Source: Prostheceraeus crozeri
Taxonomy: Eukaryota > Platyhelminthes > Polycladida > Euryleptidae
Direction of reading: 5' to 3'
Length of the DNA: 64,000 bases
Assembly (NCBI GenBank): GCA_907163375.1
Contig: CAJQUW010012890.1
Span: 124,001 to 188,000, forward strand
Shown here one piece after another: positions 10,095-18,056 of this stretch. Within the stretch, counting starts at the first letter, position 1. Every line of letters begins with the position of its first letter. The notes beneath the pieces were generated by a model. It saw only the letters and a list, made by a program, of their open reading frames with translations. It did not search any database and was not told where the DNA came from. A program made the translations under genes and the position numbers.

Positions 10095-10198
10095 AATAAA
10101 AAAATTATAGTCTTGGGCTTAGCCGATCACTTTTGTTCAGAGGCTTTAGCCTATCGGGCCTAAGGTTACTAACCTATCGGAGCGAAGCTCCTCTGGCT
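10095..10198. other. cluster of short GC-rich hairpins between capsid and small protein genes
   Basis: Three or more small inverted repeats with AA/TT loops: GGCTTTAGCC-type (near 10152 and 10196) and GGAGCGAAGCTCC (10180-10192), plus repeated AGCCGATC and CTATCGG strings. They lie in the spacer after the capsid stop. They may act in transcript 3' end formation or be copies of a mobile hairpin. Confidence 0.6.
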
Positions 10199-11543
10199 TT
10201 AGCCGATCCTAACCATCTTTCCATTAAGAATTTCAGTAGAATATTCGGCGTCTTCTAGCAATAAACCATAAGCCATCAATGAGGTTGTGGAATTTGTCTT
10301 TTCAATATTAATTGTCACATCACAGCCATTCTTAATAATATCTTCCGATTGTGCACTTAAATCAAAGCATAAAACAGGATATAAATTCTTCCAATCTACA
10401 GGAGTTAATTGTGCTTCTACTCCAAATTCTCGACACAAATTTCTATAAGCGTCATATCTTTCCATAAACTGATTATTGGTGTTATCAAATCTCAATGGAT
10501 CAATAGGATAACATGTTTGATTTAATGAAATTTGTAAACTTCGAATTGAATTAATATGGAAAAGACTATTGTTCTTATCAAAACTAGGTGTTTCATTCTT
10601 TTGAAAAGTGAGTAAAAAATATCTTGGAGTATTTGATGTCCTTGTGAAATGCCAGTTAAATCTTTGTTCAGTAAAAGTGACAGAGCTCGCAGTACGCTTC
10701 AAAAAACTTACTGGAATTGGTTTGTTCGTATTTAATCTTTTCGCAATAGTTGTTTCAACCTCTAAACTAGGAGTAATATGTTTTACCCACCATTCAAGTC
10801 TATCAATTTTTAGGTATGCTTTCTTCCCAGCCTTTCCATAAAATATTGCTTCATTATTTAAAGTACGATGAACTATGAGTTTGAATTTCAATTGACATGA
10901 TATTTTAGTGTAATCCAAATAACCGAATAATGGAGACAATGACCAATCAACAGTTTGTTTACTTTTATTATTAAAATTACGTCTTTATATGCATTATTAT
11001 TTGTTTTATTTAAATGTTTTGCAATTTGTTCTACATCTTTCGCAATTCCTGCTGCGTCTGTTCCAGCGTGAGTTAAATCATCTATAATTATACCATCATT
11101 ATTATCTGGAAACCATCCTTCGATTTCATGCATTTTAGTATTTTCACCTATTGTAACAAATCGAAGCATTGAATCAATAATACCAGGCGAATCACTTATG
11201 GTTTCTATATTTTGTGTTGCAACATCTAAACGCATTTGTGTAAATAGTCTTGGAAAGAAATTGTTTTCTAATGTAATATTATCCGTAGCAGGTAATGGTA
11301 TTGTAAAATCAGCATCAGAATATAGAGAATATTCACAGTGTAAAAATGAATCGGGTAAATATAAATAACTTTGTTGATTGTCAACTTCAAAAATTAAATC
11401 ACCTCCAGTATTCACTCTACCTGAAGAACCGGGGTTCATAGCAATTCTTACATAGATTGCAATTATTATATATTCTTTTTTTGATTGTAACTAACGAACG
11501 GGGGATCGTCTAATCTAAATTTGCTTTCAATCAGAGTTGCCAT
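10199..11543 (-). pseudogene. Polinton major capsid protein, double jelly-roll type, frameshifted
   Basis: Role: hexon-like shell protein. Seen: a reading from 11439 to about 10985 contains NPGSSGRVNTGG, SYLYLPDSFL, FFPRLFTQMRL, ETISDSPGIIDSMLRFV and GWFPDNNDG. After a one-base shift near 10980-10990 the reading continues to 10199 with VDWSLSPLFGYLDYTK, RLEWWVKHITPS, NWHFTRTSNTPRYFLLTFQ, LNQTCYPIDPLRF and LTPVDWKNLYPVLCFDLS. The second half has the typical end of animal polinton capsid proteins (TPRYxxxxFQ, NxxxYPxxxL, LYPVxxFDxS). An upstream start at 11543 (MATLIESKFRLD) preceded by TAATAAAAAA may be the true N-terminus. It would need another one-base shift at the T7 run 11476-11482. Total about 440 codons. 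Breaks are single-base. Confidence 0.82.
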
Positions 11544-11575
11544 TATATTTTTTATTAGAAAAAATCAGTTTGCTA

Positions 11576-12010
11576 CTAGAATTTTGCTAGACCATTTCCT
11601 CTCATTTCTTCAATTGTTTTTTCATCATGTTTACTTTCCATCTTCGCTAATTTAGCAATTTTGTTTTTTGTTTCCTCTGAGAGCTTTTTGTCTTTTTGCA
11701 TTTCTTTTGCATCATTTCTAAGTTTGCGAATAGCTTCTAGTTGTTTTAATTCGTTTTGTGACTTAACAGCATTCGATATTGCACTAGCTGTACTACCTAT
11801 AGCAGCTGCTCCTTTAGCAGCAGATGAATTCAAATCTTTATTATTTTTAATCAAGTTAACGATACTGCCGATACCAGAAAAGATGCCAGCTCCTTCTGTT
11901 TGAACAGTTTCTACACTATCATAATGGTACACAGGTTTCAGAGATGGTTCATGAGCAATTTTATTATTTGAAGCAAAATGTTTAAGATTGTGTTTATAAA
12001 TTATAGGCAT
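11576..12010 (-). CDS. small coiled-coil Polinton protein, unknown
   Basis: 144 residues, apparently intact; not recognised. Seen: a basic N-terminus, a Gly-rich stretch GAGIFSGIGSIVNLI (45-60), an Ala/Ser segment AAKGAAAIGSTASAIS, then a long charged helix from about 85 (ELKQLEAIRKLRNDAKEMQ) and a C-terminus MRGNGLAKF. MRGN/G fits the adenain-type (M/I/L)xGx/G cleavage consensus, and GAGIF and GNG strings recur in neighbouring small proteins. It lies between capsid and fibre-like genes on the same strand, so a minor virion component processed by the protease is plausible. The start follows GCTTAAAAAA-ATG. Confidence 0.7.
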   Translation of the reverse strand: MPIIYKHNLKHFASNNKIAHEPSLKPVYHYDSVETVQTEGAGIFSGIGSIVNLIKNNKDLNSSAAKGAAAIGSTASAISNAVKSQNELKQLEAIRKLRNDAKEMQKDKKLSEETKNKIAKLAKMESKHDEKTIEEMRGNGLAKF

Positions 12011-12072
12011 TTTTTTAAGCTTAAATTTGACTTTTGTGAAAAATATTTACGTTTGTGGACGGCTAAATTCTA

Positions 12073-12908
12073 TTAAGATTTACGTTTGTGAATGGACAAC
12101 AGCTTCGCGATAACTTTATTAATTTTCCGCTGCACGTTATCTATTGCGTCAAGCAGCGTGTGATGTACTTTAATTTCTTTTTCATTTACTTCTAATTTTT
12201 TCTCACTTTTCTTTACTTCTGTTTTAAGAGCAGCCAATTGAACTTTAATAGCATTCAACTGTTCCTTATTTCCTTTAGAATTTTTCTTTACTTCATGTTC
12301 TAAATTCGTTTTAAGGGTCTTCAATTCACTAACCTTTTGTTTAAGTGCTTTAACTTCATTTATCATTCTGTTTATGTGCTTTGCTTGTTGTGTGATTCGG
12401 CTACGTAATTCATCAACACTTTTTTGGAATGTGGTTTGCAGCTGTTGAAAGTGTTGTAATAATTTTCGATTCTTTTCGCTTACTTTTTCTAACTCTTCTT
12501 TCAGTTCTTTATTTTGTTTTGTATTCTTTGCAATGGCAGACTTTAAATTTAGTGATAACAGGATTACAAGTTTTGAATGTTCTGTTATTTTTTATGAAGT
12601 TTTGTTATATCTGCTTCTATATTTCCATGTTTGCTACTTAGGTCTGTTAGCTTTTCTTGCAGTCTTTCATCATTCTGCTTTAGAAGCTTGGTTTCTTTCA
12701 TTAGTGGAGACAGCAGTGACACAATTCTATCGAACTGTTTATCAACATATTCTTTATTTGCTAACTCAGTACTTTGTTGTGGAAGAATAGAAAGATGTAA
12801 CGGTCCTGTTAAAACGTCTCCAGTTTTCATGATATAGTTGTCTAGTTCTATTTCTGATTCTTGATTATTCGGAATGTAAGCACACCCGCCAACATTTGTT
12901 AACATCAT
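12073..12908 (-). pseudogene. fibre-like trimeric coiled-coil protein, frameshifted
   Basis: Seen: the first 107 codons (12908-12588) contain YIMKTGDVLTGPLHL and ELANKEYVDKQFDRI. This resembles the TGDxLTGPL...NKxYVDxQ repeat of bacteriophage tail-fibre proteins, followed by heptad-rich helix. The frame closes at a T6 run (12588-12593). One frame over, coiled coil continues through about 70 more codons without an ATG and into 12366-12073 (KALKQKVSELKTLKTNLEHEV). A one-base indel therefore splits one protein of about 277 residues. A spike or fibre role is inferred from the motif, the coiled coil and the capsid-gene neighbourhood. The start is set by CTAGAAAAAA-ATG. Confidence 0.7.
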
Positions 12909-12940
12909 TTTTTTCTAGATTATTTTTTTCTGCTAAAAAT
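12909..12940. promoter_or_regulatory. 32-bp divergent promoter region
   Basis: The fibre-like gene (minus, start 12908) and the zinc-finger gene (plus, start 12941) are separated by only 32 bp. These are almost entirely A/T, with A-runs reading into each ATG (CTAGAAAAAA-ATG and GCTAAAAAT-ATG). It is the hub from which the left and right gene blocks diverge. Confidence 0.6.
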
Positions 12941-13710
12941 ATGTTATCCAACAAAGTTGGCGGAACCAAGGTTCTATGCGAAATCTGTAATTTATCTTTT
13001 CGTAATAAACCATTATTAAATAAACATATGAAAGTAGTTCATGCGACAGTGCACCCAGTACAGCCACTATACTCAGTACAGCAAGCACACCCAGTCCATG
13101 AACAGCTGGGGCATGAACAGGCAGTACACTCAGTACAGCAAGCACACCCAGTCCATGAACAGGGGCATGAATAGGCAGTACACTCAGTACAGCAAGTACA
13201 CCCAGTACACCCCCTACATGGACAGCCAGTGCAAACCTGGACAGCAAGCACACCCCCTACATGGACAGCCAGTGCACCCTGGACAGCAAGCACACCCCCT
13301 ACATGGAGAGCCAGTACAACAGAATGTAACACAAGCCAAGAAGAGAAAGACATGTAATGACTGTGGAAAAAGTATAACCTCGAAGAACTTTCTTTGCTCG
13401 TCACCTAAGGACATGCCAATTACCACCACGGGTTATAATAAAAGATAGACAATGCACGTGTTGTAATAAATTTTTCACTAGTCAGGGGTTTAAAAATCAT
13501 TACAATGCATGTTCTGTTAACACACGAAAGTGTAATAAGTGTGGGGAGATCAAACTGAAATCAGAATTTTATGCAAGTAAGTACCAATGTAAAGATTGTT
13601 TAAAGGTACAAGTAAGATGCCCCAACTGTAACACAGTTTTATTGAAGAAAAGCTACCAACGACATTCAGTCACTTGTGCGGGAAAAGTAACTTTGGGTGC
13701 GGGAAAGTAA
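12941..13710 (+). pseudogene. Polinton zinc-finger protein with a repetitive linker, frameshifted
   Basis: Seen: N-terminal C2H2 finger CEICNLSFRNKPLLNKHMKVVH, then a His/Gln/Pro-rich repetitive region encoded by a tandem repeat (13045-13318). After a frame change comes CNDCGKSIT with its HLRTC half in the next frame. Three more cysteine units follow in one frame: CTCCNKFFTSQGFKNHYNAC, CNKCGEIKLKSEF with CKDC, and CPNCN with a HSVTC end. The last stop is TAA at 13708. At least two single-base shifts interrupt it, one in the repeat and one near 13390. A nucleic-acid binding or regulatory role is inferred from the fingers only. The start ATG at 12941 has the A-rich context shared by the other Polinton genes. 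Confidence 0.7.
13045..13318. repeat. tandem repeats inside the zinc-finger gene
   Basis: Two block types: about 2-3 copies of a unit with CAGTACAGCAAGCACACCCA-GTCCATGAACAG (13060-13170), then three of about 45 bp with ACCCCCTACATGGACAGCCAGT (13205-13310). They encode the His/Gln/Pro linker. Cysteine-rich open frames on the opposite strand here are by-products. Confidence 0.8.
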
Positions 13711-13903
13711 CTTTGGGTGTGGGAAAGTAACTTTGCGTCTGTACTAGTTTAGAGCCCTCCATAAGCCCGGGTGAGTGGATACGCCTTCGTTTTGAGCCCC
13801 GGACGCGGGTGTCCGTGTGGGTCTAGAGCTCCAAGAAAGGCATTAAACGCCCAAAGGAGTCGAGGGGTGCACGGTGTCCGAAGTACTTTTCTCACTTTAA
13901 AAA
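13711..13903. other. GC-rich spacer between zinc-finger and ATPase genes
   Basis: Begins with further copies of GGGAAAGTAACTTTG, after which 13755-13890 is markedly G/C-rich against AT-rich surroundings (CCCCGGACGCGGGTGTCCG, GAGGGGTGCACGG). No tRNA or protein recognised. It may be foreign or structured. The ATPase start motif TTTAAAAA-ATG closes it. Confidence 0.5.
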
Positions 13904-15130
13904 ATGGAAAATCCGCCGGTAAATTATATGAATCTTGCGTACACTGTGTTGCCCAAGCCACTGCCTTTAGTTAATCAGTACCATCCATCTAATGAAAAAA
14001 CTTTATTTTCAGAGAATTCAGATCTTGGAAAATTCTTTGGGTTTCTAAAATTTCATTGTGTTAAAATTATTATCATATGTGTCATAATTTATCTTGCTTA
14101 TCGTTTTGTAAATTGGTTAGGTTTCTTACAAACACCAGACCAAATGAAGGTTGCGTTCTATAAAGACCAAACTAATACTTTTAAAGGTTGGAAATCACCT
14201 GAGCGCCAAATGAATAAACAGAAAGAACGTACTACACAAGAGAACTTACATTTTATAATCTATGGGAAAACAGCTAGTGGTAAAACTACATTTATTAGAA
14301 AGTATATAAACGAACATTATCCTGATGAAACAAACGTACATGTGTTTTGTCTGAAGGAAGATGAATGGCCAGAGTTTTCTAATGTTTATAACGAACATGA
14401 TTTATGTATGTTAGAAGATATGGAAACTTTTGCTGGAACATATACACAAAAGTCTTTACTAGTATTAGATGATGTAGCTAGTTTAGTTAAATGGAAAAAC
14501 ATATCAGAAATATTTACAAAAGGTCGTCACCATAACATACAAATAATAGTATTAGCTCATAAAGCTTGTGATGTAGATAATAAGATACGAGAGAACGTAG
14601 AAACATTTTATACAACTACACAAAATAATACTGCATTCTTTGAGGACATCAAGAAAAATTATAAACTCACGTTACCTTTAGCAAAATATGCACATGTTAA
14701 GTACGGTATAATACGTGTTGATACAATTTTGAATCAGATGCAAGTATATGATAAAGATCTAAATGTGTTATTGGATACAGAACATGACTTATATAACAAT
14801 GCGTCAGATTTTAACATTAGTCTTTATGTAGGAGCTAAGAATTTATCAGCGCATAACATAGAAGAAATAACTATCTTTCTAGAAAACGAATCACTTGAGC
14901 CACTGACTATCATACCTGAAACATTTTATTTCTATTTCGATCATTATTTAAATAATGTACTAAAGATACCAACCCCGAAACGATTAGAGAGTAGAGATAC
15001 TCTAGATGTTATTAGAACAGGAATTAATGATCTCCGTGATGTATTAAAGAATGTACAACCTCTAGTCTCTGATGCCAAAAATACATTAAGTGCTATGCGT
15101 CCAATAATAGACGAAGTGAATAAAATGTGA
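13904..15130 (+). CDS. membrane-anchored P-loop ATPase
   Basis: 408 residues, intact. Seen: one hydrophobic segment at about 52-73 (VKIIIICVIIYLAYRFV) likely to span a membrane. Then Walker A GKTASGKTT (121-129), Walker B SLLVLDD (184-190) and a GRHHNIQIIVLAH segment (208-220), laid out like the arginine/sensor strand of FtsK/HerA-type packaging ATPases (GRHxxxxxxxxxQ). The C-terminal 150 residues are unassigned and end in a helix. Role: inferred DNA packaging or another DNA-transaction ATPase. It differs from the remnant at 21356-21730, which looks like the canonical Polinton packaging ATPase, so this element had two. First of a plus-strand run ending in the polymerase. The start follows CTTTAAAAA-ATG. 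Confidence 0.82.
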   Translation: MENPPVNYMNLAYTVLPKPLPLVNQYHPSNEKTLFSENSDLGKFFGFLKFHCVKIIIICVIIYLAYRFVNWLGFLQTPDQMKVAFYKDQTNTFKGWKSPERQMNKQKERTTQENLHFIIYGKTASGKTTFIRKYINEHYPDETNVHVFCLKEDEWPEFSNVYNEHDLCMLEDMETFAGTYTQKSLLVLDDVASLVKWKNISEIFTKGRHHNIQIIVLAHKACDVDNKIRENVETFYTTTQNNTAFFEDIKKNYKLTLPLAKYAHVKYGIIRVDTILNQMQVYDKDLNVLLDTEHDLYNNASDFNISLYVGAKNLSAHNIEEITIFLENESLEPLTIIPETFYFYFDHYLNNVLKIPTPKRLESRDTLDVIRTGINDLRDVLKNVQPLVSDAKNTLSAMRPIIDEVNKM

Positions 15131-15144
15131 TTTTTGTTTTAAAA

Positions 15145-15522
15145 ATGATTAATGAGGTGAGTGAAACTCAGAGGACAAAGGCCTATAAAATAGAACACGT
15201 ACCAGTTTTAAAAAATTATAGTCATCCTACAAACCCTCTCACCCCGAAACATGAAGTTAAATTTCATTACCATCGTCAATATATGCAATTCGTGAAAGAC
15301 TATAAAATAAAACACGGTATAAGAAGTTACGCGAAAACAAAAGACTTGCCCCTTTGTCTGCGAAGTTTCAGAGTATTTTTAGCGTATAATAATTTATGGT
15401 GGTTGGTTAATAAAGAACATTTAACTGTTTATGATTTAGAAACATTAGCACAACTAAATATTCCTGTATACGTGAAAAACATAAATTTTTTATTAAAAAG
15501 TAAAACATACATTTTTTATTAA
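15145..15522 (+). CDS. Polinton protein of unknown function
   Basis: About 125 residues from the ATG at 15145, chosen because it follows TTTTAAAA-ATG; an in-frame GTG lies 18 bases upstream. Rich in K, Y, H and N with no motif I recognise (RSFRVFLAYNNLWWLV centrally, LLKSKTYIFY at the end). No signal peptide or clear TM segment. It lies 14 bp after the ATPase stop and 12 bp before the polymerase start, so it is probably expressed with them. It could be a replication accessory such as a terminal protein candidate, but nothing in the sequence proves that. Confidence 0.65.
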   Translation: MINEVSETQRTKAYKIEHVPVLKNYSHPTNPLTPKHEVKFHYHRQYMQFVKDYKIKHGIRSYAKTKDLPLCLRSFRVFLAYNNLWWLVNKEHLTVYDLETLAQLNIPVYVKNINFLLKSKTYIFY

Positions 15523-15534
15523 AAAACGTAAATA

Positions 15535-15816
15535 ATGGAAAATGTTAAAGGACCAGAACACGCGATTGACGAATTCATCAAGAAACAAATTGATGAATTT
15601 GATGCACAAATTAAACGTAGTAGACGTATTAAAAAACAGAAACGTACTAGGCGTAGTATTAGACGTAATATTAAAAAACAGAACCGTAGAACAAAGGAAA
15701 CATCAGCCACACCAATTAGTGACATATTCTCTGATGATAGACTTGGCGATGATCTATTGAATCTGTTTAATCCGAACGTTATCACGTTTGAAAATGAACT
15801 TTTTACTAATGTAGTA
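15535..15816 (+). pseudogene. protein-primed DNA polymerase B, N-terminal 94 codons (split by transposon)
   Basis: Start of the pPolB gene, in the common context (ATTAAAAAA then ATG). Seen: an acidic helix, then a very basic arginine/lysine stretch (about 26-52, RRIKKQKRTRRSIRRNIKKQ) that could serve as a nuclear localisation or DNA-binding segment, then DDLLNLFNPN. The frame is cut at 15816 by a pogo/Tigger insertion. Removing that element with one TA copy leaves the frame open into the part at 18057. Beyond the junction, transposon-end sequence adds spurious codons before a stop. Confidence 0.85.
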
Positions 15817-18054
15817 CAGTATAATCCCGCTATAACGTACACTCACGGGAATAAAAAAAATGTCCGTTATATCCGATGTACGTTATATCCAGGGTAAGGC
15901 ATTTTCCCATATTTTGTTATCTAGACTGCCTCTATACACTTACTTTTTTGATGTGGCATGATCAGAACAAGTAATTTGACACAAAAAACACTTAAATAAT
16001 CTTAAATAATCATGATTAGAGACATGCATATAAATCATAATCTTAAAGCATAAGTCATTGCGAATCACTGGCAGCACAAATTGCAAATAGGTCTACAAAT
16101 TACAGGTGTCATAATCAACTTCATATGCAAACTTTGGCTAGGGTTTAGCCTCTTATAGCTAAATATTCACAGTGGTTTAAAGAAGGAAGTTACAAGAGTC
16201 TGCTTTTTGTGTGGCAAATGATGTAGGTAGCTGTCTACTTTGCTTAATGATAGGAATAATTCGTCACTAGCTCCAGCGAACTCAAGGTAGCGCTGAAGAG
16301 TAGAAATTGCTTCCTTCGCTTCAGCCGAAGTCGGTGGTGGCAAAGATGCACTTACTTCGTCTTCATCACTGCTGGACTCACACATATCCTGATCGTTTCT
16401 TATACTTCGCGCTATCTCTCTGTCAGACAGCGCTTGAGTCGTGTAGACAATGTCATCAGCACTGGCGAAGTCTTCGGCGGAGCCAGAAACCACTAAGTCA
16501 AAGCTACGCATGCGTTCGAAAATGTTTCCAAGATCTCTTAAAGCATCCTCAGCTTCAAGAGGGTCTACATTGATTTCTTCAACTTCCTTCTCCCTAGTGA
16601 ATCCAGCTTTGTGGAAGCAGTTAGCTATCGTTGTCTGACATACTTCATTTTCCCACACAGTTCGGATCCACCGCAAACACTGAAGAATGTCCACATGGAA
16701 ATTGTCCGCTTCATTGTTTTCGATGGCCTCCAATAGTTTCCGTGAAAGACGACGTCGGTAATGAACTTTTTGATTTTTTATGATGCCAAGGTCACATGGC
16801 TGGAGGTGACTTGTGCAATTTGGGGGTAGAAATTTGAGATCAATGTTCTTCAGGGAAGTAGAAAGAGCAGGATCATGCGAGGAACAATTGTCAACGATGA
16901 GTAGAATGCGCCGCTTTTTCTTGCCGAAGTAATTGTCAAGATTCTCAATCCATTCTCGGAATAACGTGCTCGTCATCCATGCCTTCTTATTGTTTCGGTA
17001 AGTCACTGGCAGCTTTTTGACGTTTTGAAAACAACGAGGCTTGGCTGACTTTCCTATAGCCAAAATGGGGAGTTTCTCAGATCCATCCATGTTTGTGCCA
17101 ATCATCAGAGTCAAACGTTGCTTGCTATTTTTCCCTCCATGGCATGGATCACCTTTGTAGGTAAAAGTTTTACTTGGAAGCAGTTGAAAGAAAAGGGCCG
17201 TTTCGTCTGCGTTGAAAACATCGCATGGATCAAAGCTAGCCAGGATCGCAGGCAATTTCTTCTGCCAGTCATCAATAGCAGCTTGTGGAGCATCGTTTGA
17301 TTCTGCACTGACGATTCGAAAAGTCACATCATGTCGGGCCTTGAATCTGTCAAACCACCCGTCACTGCATTTGAAGTCAGTTTGTCCGAGTTGTGCAGCT
17401 AATTGATTGGCCTTCTCCTTGAGCAGCGGTCCCGTTACCGGTGCACCCAAAGATCGTGCTTGTATAAGCCATGTCATTAGCGCCTGTTCAACATCTTCAT
17501 AGATTCCTTTCCGCATTTTCTTCGTTTTATCACTGAAACAGCTCGTTTTGTACTTTTCCCGTTGCGACCATATCGTGTTTATTGTTGCTCTCGACAAGCC
17601 GTAGCTCCGCTTGAGTCTTCGACTTTTTTTCTATCTGCTCACAGATGGACCTTTTCATTTCAAAAGAGAGTGATTGACGCTTGCGAGACATGCTTGAACG
17701 CTGAGATATAAAAGTTTGCTCTGATATCAACATGGCGAATCTCTCGATAATTTCAAACTTTCTGGCGAGAATTTCATTGGTTGGTTGTACTTCTAACACT
17801 TTTACAAAGAAATATTGCTGAGAAAATCTACTACTGTCAGGAACTATGAGATAAGTACAAGCGGACTTGTACGTTAAATTTCCATCGGAGTGAAATTTGT
17901 GTCCGTTATATCCAATTGTACGTTATAGCCATGTACGCTATAACCAGGGTGTTTTAATATGGGTCAGATAGGAAATTTTGCCGGGAATATTTTATGTGTC
18001 CGTTATAACCGAGTGTACGTTATATCCGGTGTACGTTATAACGGGATTATACTG
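15817..18054. mobile_element. pogo/Tigger DNA transposon nested in the polymerase gene, 2.2 kb
   Basis: Seen: left end CAGTATAATCCCGCTATAAC, right end the inverse complement with one difference (GTTATAACGGGATTATACTG), with TA on both sides (15815-15816, 18055-18056). Subterminal regions repeat TATAACGTACA/GTCCGTTATA motifs several times in both ends, as expected for transposase binding sites. It encodes one minus-strand CENP-B/DDE transposase. Its insertion postdates the Polinton. Confidence 0.93.
16167..17691 (-). pseudogene. pogo/Tigger transposase, one frameshift
   Basis: Seen: start MSRKRQSLSFEMKRSI at 17691 opens a CENP-B-type helix-turn-helix. At an A7 run near 17625-17632 the frame shifts by one. 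It resumes as YGLSRATINTIW, followed by the second HTH (GPLLKEKANQLAAQLG, SDGWFDRFKARH). The catalytic core has D in NADETALFFQLLP, D in LLIVDNCSSH and D in LQPCDLGIIKN, the DDD triad typical of pogo/Tigger rather than DDE. The C-terminal region is acidic, ending TSFFKPL. About 508 codons in all. Apart from the homopolymer shift the ORF is open, so the element is young or the shift is an assembly error. Confidence 0.92.
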
Positions 18055-18056
18055 TA

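Noticed and set aside
12429-12837. Hydrophobic plus-strand frames that look like membrane proteins
   Set aside because: Antisense of the lysine- and glutamate-rich fibre coiled coil; such coding sequences give F/L/S-rich frames on the other strand.
12933-13429. Cysteine-rich, collagen-like open frames on the minus strand
   Set aside because: They are antisense to the repetitive linker of the zinc-finger gene, and their composition simply mirrors the repeat.
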